Shown here piece after piece: positions 43,695 to 51,986 of a DNA stretch of 64,000 bases. Every line of letters begins with the position of its first letter. Position 1 is the stretch's first letter. The translations under genes and the position numbers were made by a program. The stretch is from positions 1,860,001 to 1,924,000 of the forward strand of contig NZ_CP195303.1 in the NCBI RefSeq assembly GCF_051245535.1, read 5' to 3'. Source of the stretch: Micavibrio aeruginosavorus_D. Its GTDB lineage: Bacteria > Pseudomonadota > Alphaproteobacteria > Micavibrionales > Micavibrionaceae. A model generated the notes under the pieces. It did not search any database, had not been told where the DNA came from, and saw only the letters and a program-made list of their open reading frames with translations.

Positions 43695-44732
43695 ATGGCG
43701 GAACCCAGCAAGTTTCAAAACGGCTTCGTTCAATTTTTTCTCGGCGCGCTGGTTCTGGGGACTACACTCTGTGTGGTCGGCGGGACTGGCGCGTTTGTTT
43801 ATGGATGGAACGGCTGGAACAAGGCCGGGCCGCTGCAAACCGAAACGTCCATCATCATCCCGCGCGGATCGGGCGTCAGCACGATTGCCGCCACGCTGGA
43901 AGATCAGGGCGTCATCACCGATGCCAACCTGTTCAGAATCATGGCCCGCATCACCGGGCACCACACCAATTTAAAAGCTGGCGAATACACCTTTACGCCG
44001 CAAATATCGATGCGCAGCGTGGTCGATAAAATCGAACGCGGCGATGTCGTGCAACGCCGCGTCACCGTGCCCGAAGGGCTGACCAGCCACCAGATCGTGA
44101 AGATCGTGAACGGGGCCGAAGGGTTATCCGGCACCATCACCACGATCCCGGCGGAAGGATCCTTGCTGCCGGAAACATACAGTTTCCTGAAAGACCAGGA
44201 CCGCGCCGAAATCATCACCCAGATGCAAACCGCGATGACAGAGGCCATCACCCAGATGTGGCCGACACGCGACCCCGGCCTGCCCTTTGACACGATTGAA
44301 CAGGCCGTGACATTGGCCAGCATCGTTGAAAAAGAAACCGGCGTGGGCGAAGAACGCAAACGCGTGGCCGGTGTGTTTATCAACCGCCTGCGCCAAGGCA
44401 TCCCGCTGCAATCCGACCCGACCGTGATTTATGCGATCACCAAGGGCGATATGAAGGATGACGGCATGGGCCCGCTGGGCCGCCGCCTGTTGCGCAAGGA
44501 TCTGACCGATACGGATTCACCGTACAACACGTACAAATATCCCGGCCTGCCCCCCGGCCCGATCGCCAACCCCGGCAGAGCCTCCATCGACGCCGTCCTG
44601 CACCCGGAACAGCACAATTACATCTATTTCGTCGCCGACGGCGAAGGCGGCCACGTCTTCGCCCGCACATTGGCCGAGCATCAGAATAACGTGAATGAAT
44701 GGCGGAAGATTCGGAAGGCCCAAGAGGAATAG
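43695..44732 (+). CDS. mltG: Endolytic transglycosylase MltG (YceG-like)
   Basis: Inner-membrane lytic transglycosylase that cuts nascent glycan strands and may act as terminase. 345 residues: one N-terminal membrane helix (about 11-36), a LysM-like region (SIIIPRGSGVSTIAATLEDQG), and the catalytic domain with Glu in TLASIVEKETG (about 217) and TDSPYNTYKYPGLPPGPIANPG. Gene order acpP-fabF-mltG is the normal alphaproteobacterial one. Confidence 0.95.
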   Translation: MAEPSKFQNGFVQFFLGALVLGTTLCVVGGTGAFVYGWNGWNKAGPLQTETSIIIPRGSGVSTIAATLEDQGVITDANLFRIMARITGHHTNLKAGEYTFTPQISMRSVVDKIERGDVVQRRVTVPEGLTSHQIVKIVNGAEGLSGTITTIPAEGSLLPETYSFLKDQDRAEIITQMQTAMTEAITQMWPTRDPGLPFDTIEQAVTLASIVEKETGVGEERKRVAGVFINRLRQGIPLQSDPTVIYAITKGDMKDDGMGPLGRRLLRKDLTDTDSPYNTYKYPGLPPGPIANPGRASIDAVLHPEQHNYIYFVADGEGGHVFARTLAEHQNNVNEWRKIRKAQEE

Positions 44733-44809
44733 GCTCTTTCCATTGAAAATAAACGATTTTTCAAAGTTGTTGAGATTTTCACAACAACAATCTATAATAA
44801 TCATACAAA

Positions 44810-44882
44810 GTGCCTCTGCATCCTAACGGCTCCGTATGGAGTACCAGCTTCTATCTGAAGCAAGGTTGCAGGGGCTTTTTTT
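44810..44882 (+). terminator. Long structured hairpin and T tract after mltG
   Basis: AGTGCCTCTGCA pairs imperfectly with TGCAGGGGCTT, leaving a 40-base apical part that has its own small hairpin (GGCTCC-gtat-GGAGTACC), followed by T7. It can terminate mltG transcripts, but the long loop is unusual for a terminator. Confidence 0.5.
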
Positions 44883-45504
44883 ATTGAAATTCCCAGATAT
44901 TCACAATGCGGTGCCCGATGAGGACACGATACTGTTCGGCATTCAGCTTGTCCGCGCGATTGTAACTGTATGCCACCGCGCCACAGACCATATCGGCCAG
45001 TTGAATCAGAACATCATTTTTGGAGTTGGCGAATTTGAGCTTGTTCAGCATGCCTTTTTTACCCTGACGCAGATAAGATTGTAGCGCTTTTTTGAAGACA
45101 GCACTCTTTTCGCCATCAATTTTCACATTCGCGTTTTGAATTGGATTCTTTGTCAAAAGTTGCTTCAAAATAAAATTGTAAAAGTTTTTGGTATTGGATC
45201 GCAGGTGCGGACTGTAAATTTTCTTTTTGTCGATCACCAGGCAGAACACTTGAAATTGACAGCTTTGTGCATTCAGTGCGTTGAAAAATCCATGGCGAAC
45301 GCGGTGGCTGCATTGGGAAAAATGAAATTCGGTTTTATGACCCAGAACACCATAAAGCTCATTTATCACGGTTGCGGTGTGTTCAGCATCGGGAGATCGT
45401 CCATCTTGATCAAGGTGAGGAAAGACGACCATGGCCATTACAAAGAAACGAGATGACCCTTCCTTGAATCCGGTGTCACCGCTCTCATCAATCAAAACCA
45501 GCAT
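44881..45504 (-). CDS. DUF3800 protein
   Basis: A 207-residue protein with the DUF3800 signature at both ends: MLVLIDESGDTGF (RNase H-like Asp/Glu) and VLIQLADMVCGAVAYSYN (about 165-182). The family is poorly characterised and often found with mobile or defence genes. It is more AT-rich than its neighbours and lies directly downstream of the 3' end of tRNA-Gly, suggesting acquisition. No partner gene accompanies it. Confidence 0.85.
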   Translation of the reverse strand: MLVLIDESGDTGFKEGSSRFFVMAMVVFPHLDQDGRSPDAEHTATVINELYGVLGHKTEFHFSQCSHRVRHGFFNALNAQSCQFQVFCLVIDKKKIYSPHLRSNTKNFYNFILKQLLTKNPIQNANVKIDGEKSAVFKKALQSYLRQGKKGMLNKLKFANSKNDVLIQLADMVCGAVAYSYNRADKLNAEQYRVLIGHRIVNIWEFQ

Positions 45505-45548
45505 TTTTATATCTCTAAAAAAATGAACATATTAGAATAATAACCAAC

Positions 45549-45581
45549 AAAAAAGCGGCCCGCAAAGGAGCCGCTTTTTTG
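45549..45581 (-). terminator. Terminator downstream of tRNA-Gly
   Basis: AAAAAAGCGGC-loop-GCCGCTTTTTT hairpin 20 bases beyond the tRNA 3' end on the minus strand. Confidence 0.8.
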
Positions 45582-45601
45582 TTAGCTTTTTGGAAGGTCC
45601 A

Positions 45602-45676
45602 TGGAGCGGGCGACGCGATTCGAACGCGCGACCCTAACCTTGGCAAGGTTATGCTCTACCCCTGAGCTACGCCCGC
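45602..45676 (-). tRNA. tRNA-Gly (GCC anticodon)
   Basis: 75 nt read on the minus strand, including an encoded CCA. Acceptor stem GCGGGCG/CGCCCGC, D arm GCTCAGGGGTAGAGC, anticodon stem-loop TAACC-TTGCCAA-GGTTA with GCC, and T arm GCGCG-TTCGAAT-CGCGT. All standard invariant bases are present. Confidence 0.97.
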
Positions 45677-45790
45677 ATTTCATGGCTTCAACAGACGCGG
45701 AATATACCCATGAATCCGGCGATTGCAAGTGGAAAATAGGGAAAGTGGTATAAAAGTTATACCAGATTGACTGATAATTATGACAACTGA

Positions 45791-46066
45791 TTAAAGCCCG
45801 ATCTGGACCAGCGGAACGTCGTAGCCGTACAGCTTCCGGCCCGGCGAATGATCGACGATCATGACGTTGGGGCTGTTTTCGACCGTGTTGGCGCACACAT
45901 CGGAGAGTTCATAGTGCATCAGGTCGCCTTCGTGGTCGGCGTCGTAGACCAGCATCATCAGGCGCTGGTCCCGGTAATATTCGATCCGGCGGATTTCATG
46001 CGGGAAATGTGAATCGCACATGACGACCAATCCCCCATCCGGCAATTTACCCAGTTCAACATTCAT
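45791..46066 (-). CDS. Small hypothetical protein
   Basis: A 91-residue soluble, acidic protein with a single likely alpha/beta fold: MNVELGKLPDGGLVVMCDSHFPHEIRRIEYYRD (in part) and LMHYELSDVCANTVENS. Not recognised. It starts three bases after the stop of the gene at 46070 on the same strand, so they form a two-gene unit ending near the tRNA. Confidence 0.6.
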   Translation of the reverse strand: MNVELGKLPDGGLVVMCDSHFPHEIRRIEYYRDQRLMMLVYDADHEGDLMHYELSDVCANTVENSPNVMIVDHSPGRKLYGYDVPLVQIGL

Positions 46067-46069
46067 GGA

Positions 46070-46324
46070 TTACATGGCCCCCGGTGTATTATTGGAGGGG
46101 CCGCTATTGCCCAGAATCTGGGTCCAGCCTTGTTCCTGTGTTTGTTCTGCTGCCGGGGCGCTGGCCTCCGGTGTTTTCGGCGCGGCCTGATCCAGACCGT
46201 TTTCACGGGTGAAATTGGCGATGACGCCCGCGCCTTGCGTTCCGGCCAACGTCTGCAGGGATTGCATCCCGGCCAGACGGGCCATCAATTCGGGGCCTTC
46301 GTAACGCGATAACGGTGCGCTCAT
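46070..46324 (-). CDS. Small hypothetical protein, Ala/Gln/Pro-rich
   Basis: An 84-residue protein with a short helical N-terminus (MSAPLSRYEGPELMARLAG) and a low-complexity Ala/Glu/Gln/Pro middle. No family recognised. GGAGAG lies about nine bases before ATG. Companion of the downstream 91-residue gene. Confidence 0.55.
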   Translation of the reverse strand: MSAPLSRYEGPELMARLAGMQSLQTLAGTQGAGVIANFTRENGLDQAAPKTPEASAPAAEQTQEQGWTQILGNSGPSNNTPGAM

Positions 46325-46460
46325 AATCTTGGTCTCTCCCTATACTCACACCCCCTCTTTATACGCAAAAAGCCTTACCACCCGCTTTATTTTCCTTAAA
46401 ATTTTATCTATTTCGGGCAAAACGCTTGAAAAACAGCATTTTTGACTGATATGAAACCCC

Positions 46461-47009
46461 ATGGACACAGCACAAAACCTGCAGCACCACACCGATTTAC
46501 CCACCACGCCCGACGCTTTGTTCAAGCGGCTGGACGATCTGGGCATCATCTACACGACGTGGCACCACCCGGCGTTCTTCACTGTGGAGGAAGGGCTGGA
46601 GTTTGAAAAAGATATTCCCGGCCTGCATTGCCGCAATCTGTTCGTGCGCGATAAACGCGAAACCATGTTTCTGGTCTCTGCTGCCAATGAAACCAAAATT
46701 GATTTGAAGAAACTCTCGGCCCTGCTGGAGTGCGGACGGTTGTCATTCGGGTCGCCGGAGCGTTTGTGGGCCAATCTGGGTGTGCGGCCGGGATCGGTGT
46801 GCCCATACGCCATTATCAATGATACGGCCCGCGCCGTGACCATGGTGCTGGATGATACGATCATGCGGTCCACCACCGTCAATTTCCACCCGATGGTCAA
46901 CACCATGACCATTGGCGTTGCGCCCCAAGACCTTGTACGCTTCATCGAATCAACCGGGCATACGCCGCTGATCCTTGACCTCAGCGCTACCGCTCCTGAA
47001 GGAGAATAA
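46461..47009 (+). CDS. YbaK/ProX-type aminoacyl-tRNA deacylase
   Basis: A 182-residue editing-domain protein that hydrolyses mischarged tRNA, probably Ala-tRNA(Pro) as in PrdX/ProXp-ala. Markers are HHPAFFTVEEGLEF (33-46), HCRNLFVRDKRETMFLVS with the K/R-NLF motif, KLSALLECGRLSFGSPERLW and GVRPGSVCPYAIIND. It is six bases upstream of the thioredoxin gene, so co-transcribed. Confidence 0.9.
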   Translation: MDTAQNLQHHTDLPTTPDALFKRLDDLGIIYTTWHHPAFFTVEEGLEFEKDIPGLHCRNLFVRDKRETMFLVSAANETKIDLKKLSALLECGRLSFGSPERLWANLGVRPGSVCPYAIINDTARAVTMVLDDTIMRSTTVNFHPMVNTMTIGVAPQDLVRFIESTGHTPLILDLSATAPEGE

Positions 47010-47014
47010 AGACA

Positions 47015-47965
47015 ATGTTATTCGGCAGTTCCAAAGACGCGCAAAAAAATGACGCAGCTACAGCTGCCGCACCAGACGCCATTTTCGATGTCGGCACCGA
47101 AGATTTCGAAGCCAACGTCATGCGCGCATCGATGGACACGCCGATCATCGTCGATTTCTGGGCCCCATGGTGCGGCCCGTGCAAACAACTGGGCCCCGCA
47201 TTGGAACAGGCCGTCACCGCGACCAAAGGCGTGGTGCGCATGGCCAAGGTGAATATCGACGAACACCCGGAATTGGCGCAGGCGATGCGCGTGCAATCCG
47301 TCCCGACCGTGTTTGCATTTTTCGGCGGGCAGCCGATCACCGGATTCACCGGTAATCGCCCGGCCAGCGATTTGAAAAAATTGATGGACCAATTGGTACA
47401 ACTGGCCCGCGAAAGCAAACCGGACGCCGTGAATATTCCCGAAATGCTGGACGCCGCCAATCAGGCGCTGGCCGATAACAACCCAACGCAGGCGCAGGTT
47501 TTATATTCCACCGTGTTGGAAGAAGATGAAAACAATGTCGCCGCCTTTGTCGGGTTGGTCCGCGCGTTCATCGCCGATGGTGATGTCGACACCGCCGCCG
47601 GAATGATTGAAAACGCACCGGACACAATCGCCAAAAATTCACAATTTTCCGCCGCCATCACCGCCGTTGAATTGGCGCAACAGGCCGTACAGGCCGGGCC
47701 GGATAACGGCACCAGCGATCTGGCCAACAGTGTTGCGCGCGAACCCGATAATCACGCCGCACGGTTTGATTACGCCATGGCGTTGTTTGCCGCAGGCCAG
47801 CGGGAAGAGGCCATGAATCAATTGCTGGACATCATCCGCCGCGATCGCACATGGGAAGATGAAAAGGCCCGCAAGCAATTGCTGCAATTCTTTGACGCCA
47901 TCGGTCCGGCGGACAAGAGCGTGGGCACCGCCCGCCGCCAATTGTCATCGATTTTGTTTTCGTGA
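47015..47965 (+). CDS. Thioredoxin-TPR co-chaperone (CnoX/YbbN-like)
   Basis: A 316-residue protein with an N-terminal thioredoxin domain (active site WCGPC, Cys53 and Cys56) and C-terminal tetratricopeptide-like repeats (about 145-310). E. coli CnoX is a holdase that hands substrates to GroEL and DnaK and lacks one Cys; this one keeps CxxC and may also be a reductase, as described for alphaproteobacterial members. AAGGAG lies before the ATG. A family-B palindrome follows. Confidence 0.9.
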   Translation: MLFGSSKDAQKNDAATAAAPDAIFDVGTEDFEANVMRASMDTPIIVDFWAPWCGPCKQLGPALEQAVTATKGVVRMAKVNIDEHPELAQAMRVQSVPTVFAFFGGQPITGFTGNRPASDLKKLMDQLVQLARESKPDAVNIPEMLDAANQALADNNPTQAQVLYSTVLEEDENNVAAFVGLVRAFIADGDVDTAAGMIENAPDTIAKNSQFSAAITAVELAQQAVQAGPDNGTSDLANSVAREPDNHAARFDYAMALFAAGQREEAMNQLLDIIRRDRTWEDEKARKQLLQFFDAIGPADKSVGTARRQLSSILFS

Positions 47966-47974
47966 GTGCCTACA

Positions 47975-48069
47975 GGCCCTCACCCCCGCCCCCTCTCCCA
48001 GAGGGAGAGGGGAGAAGACTCGATCTGAACAATTCCCTCTCCCCCTGGGAGAGGGTTAGGGTGAGGGCC
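47975..48069. repeat. CCCTCTCC palindromic repeat (family B)
   Basis: Outer arms GGCCCTCACCC and GGGTGAGGGCC. Inside are two hairpins, CCCCCTCTCCCAGAGGGAGAGGG (left) and CCCTCTCCCCCTGGGAGAGGG (right), separated by a short unique spacer. With the AT-rich stretch to 48268 this fills the 303-bp gap before the LON-domain gene. I see no gene in it. Confidence 0.85.
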
Positions 48070-48268
48070 TTTCTCCATCATGAAAACCCCCGCATTTCCG
48101 CCCTTTTCCCGCCGCGATGCACCATAAAATTATAATAAAATGTCGTAACACGGGCTTTTTCTTGTAACAATAATGCCTATATGATTAACACTGTATCGCG
48201 TTGATCGGGATGAATCGGGCGCGGCGCGGTATACGTGCGTAATCTCTTTAAATAAACGGCTCGGGGCG

Positions 48269-48952
48269 ATGGGTAGTGACTTGCCACCAGAATTGGACGA
48301 TTTGCCGGCGGAAATCCCTGTATTTCCGCTGAGCGGCGTTTTATTGCTGCCGCATGGCCAATTGCCCCTCAACATTTTTGAACCCCGCTATCTCAGCATG
48401 GTTGAAGATGCGCTGAAATCCCACCGCATCATCGGCATGATTCAACCGCGCGGCGCCGACAATGCCCACCCGGCTTTGTTTGAAACCGGATGCGCGGGCC
48501 GCATTGTCAATTTCAGCGAAACCAATGATGGCCGTTATCTGGTCACACTGCGGGGTGTGGCGCGCTTCCGCGTGAGATCCGAACTGGATCAGGGCCGCAA
48601 CGGCTATCGCCGCGTGCGCGCCGATTGGGCCGATTTTTCCAGCGATCTGGAAACCGTGAGCTGCCTGAACCTCGACCGCCCGCGTCTGCGCGGTTTGTTG
48701 GAAAGCTATTTTGAACTGCACGGCTTGTCTTGTGACTGGAACGCGGTTGAAAGCGCGACGGATAACAAGCTGATCACCTGCCTGTCCATGATCTGCCCGC
48801 TGGATGCCGGGGAGAAACAGGCTTTGCTGGAAGCCGCCTGCTGCAAAGCCCGGGCGGATTTGTTTATGACCATTCTGGATATGGCGGTGCGGCAATCCGG
48901 TGCATTGCACACAAGCTGCTGCCACGGGTCTGATTCCTCACTCTGCCATTGA
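48269..48952 (+). CDS. LON substrate-binding-domain protein
   Basis: A 227-residue protein consisting only of the Lon N-terminal domain: IPVFPLSGVLLLPHGQLPLNIFEPRYL (16-42) is diagnostic, and there is no ATPase or protease domain. Homologues sit in the same place in many alphaproteobacteria, but function is unproven. The C-terminus is enriched in Cys and His (SCCHGSDSSLCH). Likely operon with the following Trm112-like gene. Confidence 0.88.
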   Translation: MGSDLPPELDDLPAEIPVFPLSGVLLLPHGQLPLNIFEPRYLSMVEDALKSHRIIGMIQPRGADNAHPALFETGCAGRIVNFSETNDGRYLVTLRGVARFRVRSELDQGRNGYRRVRADWADFSSDLETVSCLNLDRPRLRGLLESYFELHGLSCDWNAVESATDNKLITCLSMICPLDAGEKQALLEAACCKARADLFMTILDMAVRQSGALHTSCCHGSDSSLCH

Positions 48953-48984
48953 TCCCCCCCGCGTCACCGGGGTATAAACCCCAC

Positions 48985-49170
48985 ATGACACATGCACACA
49001 ATATCGATCCGAAATTGCTGGAAATCCTGGTCTGTCCGCTGACCAAGGTGCCGTTGCGTTATGACGCGCAGGCGCAGGAATTGATTTCCGATCAGGCCAA
49101 GCTGGCCTATCCCATCCGCGACGGCATTCCGATCATGCTGGTCGAAGATGCGCGCAAGATTGAAGATTAA
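48985..49170 (+). CDS. Trm112-like protein (UPF0434/YcaR family)
   Basis: A 61-residue protein with LLEILVCPLTKVPLRYD and LAYPIRDGIPIMLVEDAR, the signature of UPF0434. Trm112 activates several methyltransferases in other domains; the bacterial role is unclear. Only one Cys of the zinc-ribbon pairs is retained. Start at MTHAHNIDPK was chosen from several ATGs; there is no strong Shine-Dalgarno. Confidence 0.9.
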   Translation: MTHAHNIDPKLLEILVCPLTKVPLRYDAQAQELISDQAKLAYPIRDGIPIMLVEDARKIED

Positions 49171-49201
49171 GATTGATGAGTAACAAAAAAGGATGACGAC
49201 C

Positions 49202-50371
49202 ATGGACCGCGTTATAATTTTCGACACGACCTTGCGCGACGGCGAACAATCACCGGGTTGTTCCATGAACCATGATGAAAAATTACGCATGGCCGCGTTG
49301 CTGGACCAGATGGGCGTGGACGTGATTGAAGCGGGTTTCCCGATTGCCAGCAAGGGCGATTGGGAAGCGGTGAAGGCCATTGCCGGAACCGTGAAGAACG
49401 CGACCGTGGCGGGATTGTGCCGCGCCAAGCGCGGTGACATCGAATCCGCCGCCGAAGCCTTGGCCCCGGCGAAAAGCCGCCGCATCCACACCTTCCTGTC
49501 CACATCACCACTGCACATGAAACATAAATTGCAGATGGAACCGGAAGCGGTTTTGGATGCCATTCGTGAAAGTGTTACGCTGGCCCGCCAATTCACCGAC
49601 GATGTTGAATGGTCCGCCGAAGATGGCAGCCGCACCGAAAATGATTTCCTGTGCCGCGCCGTTGAAACGGCGATTGCCGCTGGCGCAACAACGATCAATA
49701 TTCCCGATACGGTGGGCTATGCCCTGCCTGCGGATTATGCGGCGAAATTTACATTGTTGCTGAACAAGGTGCCGAATATCGACAAGGCCATTTTGTCCGT
49801 TCACTGCCACAACGATCTGGGGCTGGCCGTGGCCAACTCACTCGCCGGTATTGCAGCGGGCGCGCGCCAGATTGAATGCACGATCAACGGCATCGGCGAA
49901 CGCGCCGGCAATGCCGCATTGGAAGAAATCGTGATGGCGATGCGCACACGCGCCGATTCATTGCCGTATAAGAACAATATTGATACGACGATGATTACCA
50001 AGTTGTCGCACGCTTTGTCCGACATCACCGGGTTTTCGGTGCAGCCGAACAAGGCCATTGTCGGCGCCAATGCGTTCGCGCATGAAAGCGGCATCCATCA
50101 GGACGGCATGCTGAAAAACGCGCAGACCTATGAAATCATGACGCCGGAATCGGTGGGGTTGAATAAATCGGAACTGGTGCTGGGCAAACATTCCGGCCGC
50201 CACGCCTTCCGCGCCCGGTTGGAACAATTGGGATTTGATCTGGGCGACAACGCGTTGCAGGACGCGTTCGTGCGTTTCAAGGATCTGGCCGACCAGAAGA
50301 AGAGCGTGAATGACGATGACCTGATCGCGCTGGTGGGGCAGGATGCGCCCCGGGTCGAGGTTGGGCCGTAA
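49202..50371 (+). CDS. leuA: 2-isopropylmalate synthase-type enzyme lacking the regulatory domain
   Basis: Claisen-condensing TIM-barrel enzyme, by similarity first step of leucine synthesis. Residues 6-14 IFDTTLRDGEQ, HCHNDLGLAVAN and GERAGNAALEE are conserved, as is the KHSGRHAFRARLEQLG linker. It has only 389 residues against about 510-560 for LeuA: the C-terminal leucine-binding allosteric domain is absent, and the TAA stop lies inside a palindromic repeat arm. AAAAAGG supports the second ATG (49202). The enzyme may be feedback-insensitive, inactive or repurposed. Confidence 0.82.
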   Translation: MDRVIIFDTTLRDGEQSPGCSMNHDEKLRMAALLDQMGVDVIEAGFPIASKGDWEAVKAIAGTVKNATVAGLCRAKRGDIESAAEALAPAKSRRIHTFLSTSPLHMKHKLQMEPEAVLDAIRESVTLARQFTDDVEWSAEDGSRTENDFLCRAVETAIAAGATTINIPDTVGYALPADYAAKFTLLLNKVPNIDKAILSVHCHNDLGLAVANSLAGIAAGARQIECTINGIGERAGNAALEEIVMAMRTRADSLPYKNNIDTTMITKLSHALSDITGFSVQPNKAIVGANAFAHESGIHQDGMLKNAQTYEIMTPESVGLNKSELVLGKHSGRHAFRARLEQLGFDLGDNALQDAFVRFKDLADQKKSVNDDDLIALVGQDAPRVEVGP

Positions 50372-50470
50372 GGTCCCTCTCCCCCAACCCCTCTCCCAGA
50401 GGGAGAGGGGAGCAGAGACAGCCCGAACAATCCCCTCTCCCCTTGGGAGAGGGTTAGGGAGAGGGCCTTA
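50371..50470. repeat. CCCTCTCC palindromic repeat (family B) at the end of leuA
   Basis: Left arm (gtAAGGTCCCTCTCCC) and right arm (GGGAGAGGGCCTTAA) are inverted copies, with two inner hairpins, CCCCTCTCCCAGAGGGAGAGGGG and CCCCTCTCCCCTTGGGAGAGGG. The leuA stop codon lies in the left arm. Beyond it to 50697 there is a terminator and AT-rich sequence, but no gene. Confidence 0.85.
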
Positions 50471-50503
50471 ACTTGGGAAAACACCGGAACCGCAAAGCCC
50501 CAT

Positions 50504-50545
50504 AAAAAAAACCGCCGCCCCGGATCGGGGGCGGCGTTTCTTTTT
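50504..50545 (+). terminator. Rho-independent terminator
   Basis: ACCGCCGCCCC-ggat-CGGGGGCGGCG hairpin with preceding A7 and a T-rich tail, between leuA and aat. Confidence 0.85.
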
Positions 50546-50697
50546 AGATCTCCCATTTACGGAAGTTTTTTTCCCTGTTCATTTGTCTCGCCGGTTAAGG
50601 CCTAATAAAGTTACAATTAAGACGGATGGATTGTCAAAAAATTGCGCGGAACTTATCCACAGAAAGCGCGCGCATTATGGAATAATCAGTTGATAGA

Positions 50698-51375
50698 ATG
50701 AGCAAAAGCCCACCCATCACCCTGCAAGACGTCCTGACCGCTTATGCGATCGGCCTGTTTCCCATGGCCGAACGGGCGGATGAACAGGCCTTTTACTGGT
50801 ACGACCCGCCACTGCGCGGGCAGATGGATATTACGGGCCTGCACGTGCCGCGCTCGCTGAAAAAATTCGTTTTGAAATCCCCGTTCATCATCACGGTGGA
50901 TCAGGATTTCCCCGGCGTCATGGCCGGATGCGCCGCGCGCACCGATGACCGCCCGCAAACATGGATCAATGACGGCATCCGCACCTTGTTCACCGATTTG
51001 CACGCGGCCGGGTTTGCCCATTCGGTTGAGGTGCGCAATCCGGATGGCGCCCTGGTCGGGGGCCTTTACGGGCTGGCGCTTGGGGCGGCGTTCTTTGGCG
51101 AAAGCATGTTTTCGCGGCAATCCGGGGCCAGCAAAACCGCCCTGATCCATCTGTGCGCCCGGCTGTGGCGCGGGGGCTTTACCCTATTGGATACCCAGTA
51201 TCTGAACCCGCATCTGGAACAGTTCGGGGCCTATGAAATCCCGCGGGCGCAATATCTGGCCCGGCTGAACAAGGCCGTCCACCATCCGGCGGATTTCAAT
51301 TTGCGCGGTTTTCCGGGCCTGAGCGAGGGCGAACTGGTCCGTGCATGGTTCGAAATGCGTAAAGAAGATCAGTGA
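50698..51375 (+). CDS. aat: Leucyl/phenylalanyl-tRNA-protein transferase
   Basis: Transfers Leu or Phe from tRNA to proteins with N-terminal Lys/Arg, creating N-degrons read by ClpS-ClpA. 225 residues: AYAIGLFPMAERADE, WINDGIRTLFTDLHAAGFAHSVEVRN, FGESMFSRQSGASKTALIHL and LLDTQYLNPHLEQFGAYEIPR are all family signatures. Two clpA genes are in the window; no clpS is visible. It is near the DUF2155-mlaD-NDUFA12 block, the usual alphaproteobacterial neighbourhood. Confidence 0.95.
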   Translation: MSKSPPITLQDVLTAYAIGLFPMAERADEQAFYWYDPPLRGQMDITGLHVPRSLKKFVLKSPFIITVDQDFPGVMAGCAARTDDRPQTWINDGIRTLFTDLHAAGFAHSVEVRNPDGALVGGLYGLALGAAFFGESMFSRQSGASKTALIHLCARLWRGGFTLLDTQYLNPHLEQFGAYEIPRAQYLARLNKAVHHPADFNLRGFPGLSEGELVRAWFEMRKEDQ

Positions 51376-51388
51376 TTTACCATAAAAA

Positions 51389-51417
51389 TTGACACTTCAT
51401 TAAGGATTTGATAGGCT
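51389..51417 (+). promoter_or_regulatory. Predicted sigma-70 promoter for the gene at 51461
   Basis: TTGACA (51389-51394), 17-bp spacer, TAGGCT (51412-51417). Start near 51424 gives a 37-base leader containing GAGGA. Confidence 0.6.
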
Positions 51418-51460
51418 GGGGTCAACTCAAAGACATCTTCCATTGTCGAGGACCGTGCCG

Positions 51461-51967
51461 ATGAATCGTGACGCATTACACAGCGAGACATCCACCCAAA
51501 GCCTTAAAGGGGCTTGGACCCGGCACGCGACCGTGGATGGCGCACGGGGCACGACCCTGTCGCGCGATGCGTTCAAGGCGCAAACCCGTTTCCTGCCCGT
51601 CTTCGCCACGGCAGCCGATCCGCTCAATGCCCCCCGTTATGTCGTGATGACCGCCCGCCAATGGCAGGGCGAACACACCGATGGCACAACCCGCACCCAT
51701 GCGGTGGCGGACGTGCATGTTCTGGACCAGCCGCATATTGACCGGTTGCTGACCCGCAAGCACATCACACAAAACCAAGTCTATGACCGCGTGGGTGATG
51801 CCACACGCGCCGCCACGGCCCAAAACGAATCCACGTTTGAATCCTGTTCCCGCGATTACACGCAAGGAAAACATGCCGGGATCAAGGCGTGGCGTTTGGT
51901 ACAGCACGGTGACGCGGCAACGCCGTCCACCACACAACAACCCGCGACCAAATCGCGCGCGTTTTAA
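51461..51967 (+). CDS. Hypothetical protein
   Basis: A 168-residue basic, soluble protein, not recognised. Landmarks are MNRDALHSETSTQSLKG at the N-terminus, PRYVVMTARQWQGEH near 60, and a Thr/Gln-rich end. GAGGA eight bases before the ATG and a consensus-like promoter support expression. It is convergent with the DUF2155 gene. Confidence 0.65.
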   Translation: MNRDALHSETSTQSLKGAWTRHATVDGARGTTLSRDAFKAQTRFLPVFATAADPLNAPRYVVMTARQWQGEHTDGTTRTHAVADVHVLDQPHIDRLLTRKHITQNQVYDRVGDATRAATAQNESTFESCSRDYTQGKHAGIKAWRLVQHGDAATPSTTQQPATKSRAF

Positions 51968-51986
51968 TCCCAATATCCTTGAAAAA

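Noticed and set aside
44733..44880. Possible att site pairing with the tRNA-Gly 3' end
   Set aside because: No repeat of the tRNA 3' sequence longer than a few bases was found, so tRNA-directed integration is unsupported.
45582..45896. 104-codon minus-strand open frame near the tRNA
   Set aside because: It runs across the tRNA-Gly gene and overlaps the better-supported gene at 45791.
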